This document shows, piece by piece, positions 12,600 through 22,612 of a stretch of 64,000 nucleotides of DNA. Position numbers and translations under genes: made by a program. Source of the stretch: Myoxocephalus aenaeus (lineage: Eukaryota > Chordata > Actinopteri > Perciformes > Cottidae); contig JBAMJR010000004.1 in assembly GCA_038501785.1 (NCBI GenBank), positions 1,780,501 through 1,844,500 on the forward strand. Reading direction: 5' to 3'. Under the pieces are notes generated by a model. The model saw nothing but the letters and a program-made list of their open reading frames with translations. It made no database searches and was not told the origin of the DNA. Each line of letters begins with the position of its first letter. Position 1 is the first letter of the stretch.

Positions 12600-12845
12600 G
12601 CCTCGTCTCATCGTCAACACGGAGCAACAGCGCCCTCAACTGGTCAGCTTTAGTCAAACATCAGCGGACTGCGAAGTAACCCTTTTTGGGCTTCTCGAGC
12701 TTCTGTAGCAGATCCTCCCGTCTCTTTCTCCTCAGTCACAGCATGGATCCGTTCTCCAACTTTATTTCGGCGTTTTAGTGTCAGTTTTTTCTTGCCTTGT
12801 GATAAAACGGTCTTCGCCTGGATTCTGTTGACTCACCTGGACACC
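12600..12845 (+). promoter_or_regulatory. ubac2: Probable ubac2 core promoter and 5' UTR
   Basis: The 250 bases before the ubac2 ATG turn from AT-rich to balanced, with several CpGs, and lack a TATA box, as expected for a housekeeping gene. The transcription start is not visible. Confidence 0.45.
12743..12778 (+). CDS. Upstream ORF (11 codons) in the likely ubac2 leader
   Basis: ATG at 12743 opens the frame MDPFSNFISAF and stops at TAG 12776-12778, 67 bases before the ubac2 ATG and not overlapping it. Such uORFs can damp translation of the main frame. It matters only if transcription begins upstream of 12743. Confidence 0.3.
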   Translation: MDPFSNFISAF

Positions 12846-13255
12846 ATGTTCACCACCACCGGGTCTCGGGGCCTGTGTAAGTATCCCGTAACCAGCTACA
12901 ACGGTCACACAGCCAACATTAGCTAGCCGACCGACGTCAGCATTGCGCTGTCATTCATTTACCCGAGGCTAAACCTACAGCTGCGTTTAGGTAATTAACA
13001 GCCACATGTTTGGGTTTTTATATTTCACGTAAGCTGGTTGCTTCAGTTAAGGTGTCATCGTTGAACATAATCGAAATTTGTGGAAAAGGGGGCACCTTCT
13101 GAATCGCTAACTAGCCAGATAAATTCATATTAACGTCACTGTGTCTGCCCTGCCACCCCGTATACATATTAGCTAGCTACTTCTCTCTCTTCCATCAACA
13201 CAACGTTTGCCTAATAAACCGTAATACATGCAAAGCTGTTCCCTGAAGAAGGCCA

Positions 13256-13329
<74 letters not shown>

Positions 13330-16300
13330 AGACAAGGCTCCCCTGTCCAAAGGCCTCCTGCTGGTTCTCAGCGGGCTGACCGTGATACTCACCCTGCTGC
13401 CACAGTACCAAGAGCTGTTTGTGTACAACCTGCAGGCTGTCGCACAGCAGCACCAGGTATGTGTGTCCAGTGTCTGTCTGTCTGTCTGTCTGTCAGTGAG
13501 ACACAGTGGTGAGGGACGAAAGACCAACACCCAGTGTGTCCAGATTACTCTTGTTTTAGACAAGCAGCCAAGACTCACTTTGGTGCAGACCCGGCCGGTC
13601 CAACAAGCTACATAATATTTCAGAAAATAAACATGGTTTTAAAACAGAGAGACTCAAGGAACTCCGATCCCACAGTTCCAGAAGAGAAAATCTGTGAATT
13701 ATTGTTGTTGGAGTTCACACAACAGTAACAACATCAGTGAGACTGCAACAACCCTAGACAAGGAGACTGATGCAACACAAACAGGAACAGGGATTGCACT
13801 CTCACCTCCAGATACAACCACCGTTTCTCACATGATTGAAGTTACCTTTTTTGGTCACATGATGCAGTTGAACGCTCTGGAAAAAGCTACCAAGTTTACG
13901 TTTAACATAATTTTCTTGGTGGGTCTGATATTGTGAGATTGATTCGCTGTGTTATTTGTCGAAATTCATCATTACACCAAATCATAATGTGTATGTATGT
14001 GTGTTTAACTTTGCTCTACCTTGTGCTGTAGGTGTGGAGTTTGTTGTGTGGCAGGCTGATCTGTCTAGACGTGAAGGACGCCTTCTGTAGCAGCCTGCTC
14101 ATTTACAACTTCCGGATCTTTGAACGGAGGTTTGGCACCAGGAAGTTTGCCGTAAGTACCAAAAACCATTGATAGAGGAATACATATATCTATACAAATG
14201 TAATAAACTTGCTGGTGTTTTTAGTTTAACTAGATTCTTAAAAAATCTAAAATGGATGAGTTTAATCTGATGAATTGGCATTTAACACTCCAGCTACTTT
14301 AATGAACAAAACCAAACTGTAAGATCTTTTGTAATAGGATTATACACATCATCATCAATCAGAATCAATATGAGCTTTTCCCGTGTAGCAACTCCATTTT
14401 CTCATTTGGCACAGAGCAGTTCTCATTTGACAGTGATTTTGTTTTTGTTGTGTGTTGTTCTAATCACCATATGTGGCGCTCATCTTAATTCTAGTCCTTC
14501 TTGTTGGGCACTTGGTGTCTCTCTGCGCTGATGGACTTCCTGCTGGCCCAGGCTTTCCAGTTTCTGTTTGACTATGAGGTGGAGGAACTGCCTGCAGGAC
14601 TGTGAGTAGCTTGGTCACTTCAGTAGCCACGGTTCATGCTAAATGTCAGTAATGCACGTGCTGCATTTGTGAAAAGATATCAGCTTTTTGTCACTTTTAT
14701 GGATGCTGAGGATCCTCCCAATTAAAATATGAATAGCCTGGCATTTAGTTGATGATGTTTAAACCATATGTCACTTTAGTAGAACATTTTTCACCTCCAT
14801 ATATCTCAATGTAACCTTGGGCAGTATCCATTATTGTATTTCTTAATCCCCTGCCTGCATTACATTTTAGTATACGGTGTTTAGATTGTGGTGGATTGTG
14901 ACAGCAGCATATAAACTAACTCTACAAAATGAGGACATACAAATGGCTTGACAAACAAAAAGATAATAAAGTAAATAGTTCCAAAAGCCTAACATTGTCT
15001 TTCCCAGATTGCCTGAAATAATGTATATTTTACTGTCATCCCCATCCTCTTGACTTTCCCTTTCTCCTCTCAGGCTCGCTCCAGTCTTCTCTCTGTTTGT
15101 GCCTTTTTACCGGTTGATCCCCAGCGTGCCAGTCACCCAGGTCCTGGGCCAAATCAACATCACCAACAAGTCTCTGGTCTACATAGTAGGCCTGCAGGTA
15201 AGCCCATGTGGGAATGTTTATCTATTTTGCTTTCTTTTTTACTCACTTTCCAACTAGTCTGATCCGGATTGTTTCTGTCTTCCTCTCTCCTTCTGTGGTG
15301 CAGCTATTGACTTCCAGTCCCTTCATGTGGCTCCTTGCACTTAGTGGACTGGTGAGTAAGCAAATTCTTCTTGTTATGTACTGTGTATTTAGGAAGTGTT
15401 GTGGTACTTAGAACTGCAATATGTGATTCATGACCAGTAGCTACATAGGTTGTGTGTTGAAGTTGGACTCTGCACACATGTGGGCCAGATAATCAAAACA
15501 ATGAGCTTAAAGAGGCTAAAAGGTGCTGCAAAGATGCAAAGATTGGTGTTAATGTTCTGTCCGTTGTAAATTATCTTTTCACATAAGTCATTTTATTAAT
15601 TGTAATATTTCTTAATACAGGTTTGGCTAGTGACTTAACTACTAAAAAAACATATTTTTTGTCTTTCAGATCTCAGGTGGACTGTACCACTCCAATGTTC
15701 TCTGGTTACAGAAGCTCCTCTTTGTACCTGCCTGGGTGTCTTTTATTGGGCGCTGTATTCTAGAGCCAATCTTCAAAAGTGAGTCCAACTGTTAGTAATC
15801 ACATGCAAATCCTGTGCAAAGCCTTTGCATAGTGACCAGTGTTGCAGGGCCTGACATGGAGCTGTTGTCCATCTCTGTCTAATTGAGGAGTAATAACATT
15901 TGTACAGTTTAGGAATTTTAACAATGCTTTAATGAAAAAGATATTAACACATGCTAAATTGTTAAATTGATGCTATTCATTCTTCTTCATTTAAAGAAAA
16001 GTAAAAACTAAGGTTTGCTATACTTACAATTAGGCTAAAGTACGACTCGTGTTCCTAATTTTGATAGATTTCATTTATTAGCCAAAAGGATATTAATTGA
16101 CAATTGCAAGAAGAAAAAAAAACGTGCTTGTCATTGCTATGTCCAAAATATTTAGTAAAAAATGGATGCTATTCACGAGCAGCAGATGCATATCATGAAA
16201 CCTGTCAGCAACTGTGGAGGAATCCTTTTTAGAAACATAATGTGTCTTTGTCAAATGTTACACTTTTATGATTAATGTACACATCTTTTACACAGTGTGT

Positions 16301-16516
16301 ATGCCTATTCTCATGTTGTTAACATCTGTGGTCATATAGGCTCCCAACCGAGCAGTGAGACGCCCCTGGGTATGGGTGCCACTCTGGACATCCAGAGGCA
16401 ACAAAGGATGGACATACTCGACCAGCAGCTGCTGCTGGCCCAATACAACGAGTCCACGAGGATCAACCGACAACAGCCACAGGTAGCTGGATACATGTTG
16501 CACAGATAAACACAGA

Positions 16517-16559
<43 letters not shown>

Positions 16560-18055
16560 CATATATACTTCTACTCACTGGCCACTTTATTAGGTACACC
16601 TGGCTAGTACCGGGTTGGACCCCCTTTTGCCTTCAGAAGTGCCTTAATTCTTCATGGCATAGATTCAACAAGGTGTTGGAAACATTCCTCAGAGATTTTG
16701 GTCCATATTGACATGATAGCGTCATGCTGTTGCTGCAGATTTGTCGGCTGCACATCCATGATGCGAATCTCCCGTTCCACCACATCCCAAAGGTGCTCTA
16801 TTCTTGGATTGAGATCTGGTGACTGTGGAGGCCATTCCAGTACAGTGAACTCATTGTCATGTTCAAGAAACCAGTTTGAGATGATTTGAGCTTTGTGACA
16901 TGGTGCATTCTCGTGCTGGAAGTAGCAGAAGATGGGTACACTGTGGTCGTATAGGATGGACATGGTCAGCAACAATACTCCGGTAGGCTGTGGCATTTAA
17001 ACAATGCTCAATTTGTACGAAGGGGCCCAAAGTGTGCCAAGAAAATATCCCCCACACCATTACACCACCACCACCAGCCTGAACTGTTGATACAAGGCAG
17101 GATGGATCCATGCTTTCATGTTGTTTACGCCAAATTCTGACCCTATCATCTGAATGTCGCAGTTTAAATTGAGACTCATCAGACCAGGCAACGTTTTTCC
17201 AATCTTCTATTGTCCAATTTGGGAGAGCCTGTGCGAATTGCATGGAGTGGTTATGCGAGCTACTGTTGCCTTCCTATCGTCTCGGACCACTCTGCCCCTT
17301 CTCCTCTGACCTCTGACATCAACAAGGCACTTTCGTCTCCACACAACTGCCGCTCACTGGATATTTTCTCTTTTTCGGGCCATTCTCTGTAAACCCCTAG
17401 AGATGGTTGTGCGTGAAAATCCCAGTAGATCAGCAGTTTTTCAAATTCTCAGACCAGCCCGTCTGGCACCAACAACCATGCCACGTTCAAAGTCACTTAA
17501 ATCCCTTTTATTCCCCATTCTAGTACTTATTTCTGCCTCTCTGTTTGTTTGTGTGTCTGTGTGTATAGTCTGGGTTGTTGCAGTGGACCAGGTTTTTCCC
17601 CTCCCTGAGACAAAGAGGACCGAACCGCCCCCCGGTGCAGCCCCGTCCCCAGGCTCCGACGCAGCCGTCCACAGACTCCCCTCTATTGGACAACTCTCCT
17701 GTCGTAGAGGAGCAAGTGAGTGTTCGCTTGTGTGTTTCTGGATACATTTATTTCATTATTTGTCCGTTGCAAAAAAAAAAGTCACTGGTTGTATTGGTTT
17801 TATTTCTGGCCATTCTTTTACATATTTTGTGACCTGCATGATCATCTTCTTAGATAGACAGACTGCTATTCTCTGTGCCCTCCTATTCCTTACTGTGTGC
17901 AATAATAATGCTGCTGTCTTAGCTGATGCTTTTTTCCTCCCCCTCAGGTTGCTCTGTTAGTGGAAATGGGCTTTTCCAGGACTGATGCCCTTGAGGCCCT
18001 TAGAGCTTCAAACAATGACATCAACATGGCAACTAACTTCCTCTTGCAACACTGA
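12846..18055 (+). CDS. ubac2: UBAC2: ER rhomboid-like protein with UBA domain, complete
   Basis: UBAC2 is a multi-pass ER membrane pseudoprotease of the rhomboid/derlin class that acts in ER-associated degradation. Ten exons, all AG/GT with matching phases: 12846-12876, 13332-13456, 14032-14151, 14495-14601, 15074-15197, 15304-15351, 15670-15778, 16340-16482, 17584-17715, 17948-18055. They join to 348 codons plus TGA; human UBAC2 is 344. It starts MFTTTGSRGLYKAPLSKG, a near match to the human start, which fixes the ATG. Middle landmarks are CLDVKDAFCSSLLIYNFRIF, FERRFGTRKFASFLLG, LAPVFSLFVPFY and NITNKSLVYIVGLQ, covering the hydrophobic membrane segments. Exon 8 encodes MGATLDIQRQQRMDILDQQL. 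The last exon encodes the UBA domain, VALLVEMGFSRTDALEALRA then NNDINMATNFLLQH. The proline-rich linker in exon 9 is the least conserved part. No frameshift or internal stop is seen. Confidence 0.97.
13257..13327 (+). repeat. (TG)35 microsatellite abutting the acceptor of ubac2 exon 2
   Basis: The TG run ends only 4 bases before the exon: after the last T comes ACAG, then the exon at 13332. There is no U-rich pyrimidine tract. UG repeats in RNA are a known binding site of TDP-43. Confidence 0.95.
16521..16554. repeat. (TG)n microsatellite in ubac2 intron 8
   Basis: A TG run flanked by ATATATAT on both sides, ending 20 bases before the Tc1-like element. Confidence 0.9.
16574..17521 (-). mobile_element. 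Decayed Tc1/mariner-type DNA transposon with transposase remnant, in ubac2 intron 8
   Basis: The left end begins after a TA dinucleotide with CTCACTGGCCACTTTATTAG then GTACACC, a terminal repeat I recall from fish Tc1-like elements. On the minus strand, transposase segments read PNWTIEDWKNVAWSDESQF, MVWGIFSWHTLGPFV and WPPQSPDLNP..IEHLWD, the hallmark Tc1 order with first acidic residue in WSDES and last in IEHLWD. It is dead. The coding pieces at 16652-16996 and 16863-17243 are in different frames. The usual second aspartate (QQDNAPCHKA) reads QHENAPCHKA, and an extra codon splits NP-IEH into NPRIEH. The N-terminal part appears internally shortened near 17240. I find no matching inverted repeat at the right end, so it is truncated there. 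It is antisense to ubac2 and confined to the intron. Confidence 0.85.
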
Positions 18056-18870
18056 TGTAGACAGAGAGAGAGAAAAGAGCTCAGAAAAACAGAAACGCAT
18101 GTGGGCCGAGAGAGAAAACCGGAAGAGAAGCGACCAAAGCAGAGGAGCAAAAAAACAAAAATGAAGAGAATGAAAGACCGTGAATGATGGACAATTTTGT
18201 ACAGATAGTCTGAAGTCTGTGTCCCTGCTCGCTGAGGCAGTTGTCAGGCTGACTCAACCTGAACCGAGCTCGGTAGCAGGCTGATTATTGAGGAGGTGTG
18301 AAGCACAAAGTGGAAGACATTTGCGTCATAGCTTTCTGATGGCCGTCGTGGTGTGAAACATGCGCCATTCATTGCTCAAGGCGGACGAGTTAGACCTCTA
18401 ACTCCGGGGGCGGGGTTCCCGATGAAAAATATGCAGAAAGCAAACGGGAGTCTTTAGTGCAGTGGAGGGAATATAAAGTGGGTTATTTCTTTCAGTCAAG
18501 CTGAGATCCAACCCACCCTCTCCACAGAGAAACCGGCTTCCAGTCCTAGCTTTTCATAAGCCACTGTCGCGTACTGCCGCTCTGCTTCCTACATCCACTG
18601 TGTGACCAGCATCTTATACCGTGATGACTGGTGAGAGGTGATGAGTACGACATGGGGAAAACACGTAAAGAACAAGGTGCACAAGGTTTTTGTGACTATG
18701 GATCAGAGAACATTGTCATGTTTTCATCCCATTTGGATGAAGTAAACAACGTTTCATTTAGGATTTCAGGCCATCCGCTCTTAATGCAGCACCTGCTAGA
18801 AGTTTTGTTTTAACCCCACGAGGAGGTGCTTCAGAATTCATGAATAAAGAACCCATGAACAATATCACCT
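18056..18870 (+). other. ubac2: Likely 3' UTR of ubac2
   Basis: Non-coding sequence follows the TGA and reaches an AATAAA hexamer near 18842. Purine-rich stretches at 18060-18180 are non-coding. The cleavage site is not visible. Confidence 0.5.
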
Positions 18871-21719
18871 ACTTTACCATGATTTGAATACACAGTTATT
18901 TCTCTATGTTGGCAGTGCTACGCATATGTAGCCGAGCTCGACCCTCAAAGCAGTTTGCATGCTTGTAAGCAGTACAAGTACATCGTTGCTGCCAGACGGC
19001 TATCTCAGGATCTATGAGGCGACTTCTTCTGTAGATGACATAATCACATTTACAGACACGAGTGTCCGCACACACATGCACAGTATTCCTTCGAGGAGGA
19101 GGTTATGTTTCACAGCCCCGGTTTTATTTATTCTGTCTATTCTGTTTGAGTCTTTCTCTCTGCCAACAAGTCTTAAAAGACCGATGGTATTTAATATGCA
19201 ATATCATGACAAAGAGAAAATGTATGGAGACTATGCACTGCATAGAAACTACCTTGTGTATATAAACGTGCAAACATTTTGTGCAAGAGAAGTAACATTG
19301 CAGCCACTATGTATTGATGTCAAAGACAGATGCTAGTTTTATATTTTGTGCATAATAATATTGATGATATATGACCACTCAGATGAGTCAGTCATGTGTG
19401 TGTATTTTTTTTTTTTTAGAGTGGTATAATAGTATATGGGTGTGATGAGGGAGTTGTTGCATGGACAACTTTCTGATGAACTGTAATGAATCATATTTTA
19501 TCTGTGGAATATATCAACTTGCAGACTGAATTATTTTTGGCACATAAAAGGTTTGCATCATGACAATGACATGTTTGTAAATAACAAGCAGTCTACGGTG
19601 TTTTCTGCATTGCCAATCGCACTCTAATGCGCGCTAATGCTTTGTTTGCTGAGTATTACTTTCATCTAGGACCACCATCTGCCATTTTTAATTTTTCCAA
19701 TTTGAGAATGCAATGCAAACATCTGGTGGGTTTGAAGAGTTTCCTCTACACTTTCCCATGCAGCCAAAGATAAAATATAATAATTCACAGAGATTTAATT
19801 TTTGGAAAATACAAATATACAGTAACATTCCCTTATAGCTTCATAATGACTATCATACATATCTGTTGTGGTTCTAGTTTTCAACACATGATGGCACTCT
19901 TGTGATAAGATGAGAGACGGGTTCATTTGTATCGAGAGAAAACGTTTCTTCACAGCACATATGAGCAATGTGTTGAAAAGAAAAGTGAGACTATCATTTA
20001 GACTGGCTCTTTTAAAAGAGAAATGGATGTAATGGGTTGTTAAAAGGCCCTGTGTCTACTAAGAAACAAAAGGAAAACTATTATATGTACATCCTCAGAA
20101 TCTGATACATTTTGATAAGTCATATTCAGTTTTATAACTGATACATTTAATTAGATTTTTTCTGGTGAAACATTGGATAGTAGTTGTATGCCTTTTGCAA
20201 GAATCCAAATTAAACAACCTGAACAGTGTTGAGGAATAAAAAAAGACTTCAGTGAAACTGCTCACATCTGATGAGCGGTCACAAATAGACTCAAGCTTCA
20301 TTTTAAACGGTCACGATCCAAAAAAGTCTTCAAGCAACTCTCCTTCAACTTCAAAGCAGCTGCCACTGTTTTCAGGATGTATTATTTCACTTCCTTCCTT
20401 CTGAGTGTTCTTTTGTCTTCTAGACTTCCTGAGTGCTGTCAGATTTCGCTTCTGCTTTAGTTGTTAGTCAGCCTTTTTCTCGCTGCCTGTCCAAGAGTCT
20501 TGCTGAGTTCTTGTTGCTTTTTTTTTAAGCTTTTGAATGGAACCACAGCAGAGATGCCCACTGTAGAAATATGCCTCTGTGGATTAATACAAGACACTTT
20601 CTGTATACATATCTTATATACATATCTTTATATAATATATACACTCTCAGCCAGAAAGATGCTCATTAATTAAGTAAAAAAAATCAAAAAATAGTATAAC
20701 ATATTTGTGATATAACCCCTTCAAAACGTATACATTGTGATATTTAGCATAGTACTGGGTATATTTCAAGAAAATGTAGATATTATAGAGAAAATAATAT
20801 ACGGTATTTAAAAGGTTGTGTAGTCCCAGTGGAATGTTACTGAAATCGGACAATACAATTTTTTCTTTGTAAAACATTTGAGAAATTCTTCTCAAAACCA
20901 AATGACCATGAATTTGCCCTGTTATTGTAAACCATATTATTCCATATGTTGGCCCCTAGATGGAGACATTGAGTGAGGTAGGTCTCGGTGTTGTTGTTGC
21001 CACACCCACCCGCTCCCATTATTCCACTGAGCAGACAGCTCCAGCAGACAGTCTCGCTCCAGGGTGGCTGAATATCAATGTAGAGAAATTATGCACATCT
21101 TCAAGTCAAAGACTTTCAAACGCATATGGTTTCCCAAATATTCCCCGAAACACTGAGCACAAAATTATACTTTGAGCAACCCTTGAAATCTCATCTGAAC
21201 TCACACAGACACTCTGGAAACATGTTTTTTTTACAAAAGGGTCTCCCGAGTTCACAGTGACACAGTTCCATTCAGCCTCAGTTGATGTCGAACCCAGTCA
21301 AGCGGTGCAACTTTTAATGGCTGGTGAAATGGAAAGCAGCTTAAACCAGAGTGATTAATATCTGTGTCTCTTTGTGTTTCGGTGTTTAATTAAAGGCACT
21401 GATGAAAGAAAAAAAATACTTCACTGACAACCAACCTCATTAGGGAGATTCTTTTGTGAAATGCCCACTTCATGTGCGGCTTTAATTATGTCCCGTTTAG
21501 GGGTAATGATTTTGATTTTCTTTTGAGCTTTGGGAGGTCGTCTTAGTATTTTTTTCTTTATTTCAAAATGATGGTAATATATGTATCTTGATGGGTGTCC
21601 ATAAGTGAGATCATTTTGACTTCATGTGTGAGCAAACTTGTCTTTATACTCAAACCGCTGAGTGAAAATCTTGTTGCATATTATCCCTGTGTTAAACCAG
21701 GAGCACCAGCAACAGTACC

Positions 21720-21755
<36 letters not shown>

Positions 21756-22001
21756 TATGTTCTGGGGGTTTCTCCTTGTCTGGCTGGGAAACCATTATCG
21801 TTTACAGTACGGCCGGCTGTGGCCTTGAAGCATCAGCAGTTGTGTCGGGCTATTTGTCATCTCAGGTAAGCCGTCTGTGGCTCTATTAACCAGGGCCTAC
21901 TCTACTGGTGGTGACGCACTACAGGGATGCTCCTGCTCTTCTATCATGGGGAGAAAAGTTGAAGTCTCTTATTTTATTCACGTATAATAAGCTCCTGGGG
22001 C
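18871..22001. other. Intergenic, no gene recognised
   Basis: AT-rich unique-looking sequence. The open frames are short and without motifs. A (GAT)n microsatellite lies at 21722-21754. The patch 21360-21540 has several TAAT/ATTA-type sites but is weak as a regulatory candidate. Confidence 0.6.
21722..21754. repeat. (GAT)11 microsatellite
   Basis: Uninterrupted GAT units; the poly-aspartate frame across it is an artefact. Confidence 0.95.
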
Positions 22002-22262
22002 AAAGGTTGAATATTTTGGCAAATACACTTAATCACCTTTTGGTGAGATAGTTCAGCATATCACTCAGTGTGGTTTTAAACTTAGTTTTTTGTACCGATA
22101 AAACATACAAGATATGACATGCTGATGGGCGTTAGAAGGGCATGCCGGTTGTGATGCTGTCTCCTCTTGTCGTTGTGCTAAGTTAGCTAACCAGCTGCAG
22201 GCTGAGCACGGTATCGATCTTCTCGTCTAACTCTCTGCCAGAAAGTGATTAGTCATCCTGTC
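22002..22262. repeat. Foldback-type interspersed repeat, copy 1 (degenerate)
   Basis: The left end GTTGAATATTTTGGCAAATA and the right part (GTGCTAAGTTAGCTAACCAG then GTATCGATCTTCTCGTCTAA) match, by memory, a common teleost repeat whose ends are inverted copies ('gacattttgggaaatacgctt' and 'gctaagctaagctaaccagctgctggc'). A longer copy lies at 53363-53770. Confidence 0.55.
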
Positions 22263-22399
22263 ACAAAATATAAAACTATTGCACAATTAATTAGCTTGAT
22301 GTGGGGGTAAAACGACCTTAAAGCAACAGTGACATCCTTTCACGAACACAGTTGTAACGTGTTACCAAACAGTAGCTTTCCACATATCCAGGTGTCATG

Positions 22400-22612
22400 G
22401 AGCAACATTATTATCCATTGGAGCCTCTGACACAAACATGCAAGTCCAATATTCACTCCCCCTTTAGCTCTGTCCCACCTAAAATATCTGGCTCTTTAGC
22501 TGCTAAATGCTCCACCATGTTTGCCAGGTAGTTGCTAATTTTGTTCATCTACCATTTTGTACTGGGAAGGTGATACAGTGGGTTTTTAGCAGCTTTTCTT
22601 TTTTTTTTTTTT
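22400..22612. repeat. Fish interspersed repeat remnant ending in poly-T
   Basis: CCAATATTCACTCCCCCTTT and CTGGCTCTTTAGCTGCTAAA followed by TGCTCCACCATGTTTGCCAG recall a repeat found in many percomorph genomes. It ends in a T17 run at 22601-22617. The family name is not known to me. Confidence 0.45.

Larger units (their letters stand above)
9561..12600. other. dach-ubac2 intergenic spacer, simple repeats only
   Basis: The 3.0 kb between the putative dach 3' UTR and the ubac2 leader holds (TC)n at 9846-9914, (CA)n at 10727-10760, (TG)n near 10919-10944, a retroposon tail at 12098-12145 and (ATT/TAG)n at 12256-12366. I see no exon and no recognisable RNA gene. Confidence 0.7.

Noticed and set aside
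17403..17960. 185-codon open frame on the + strand
   Set aside because: It crosses the transposon, an intron and ubac2 exons 9-10 in the wrong frame; the ubac2 frame explains the exons.
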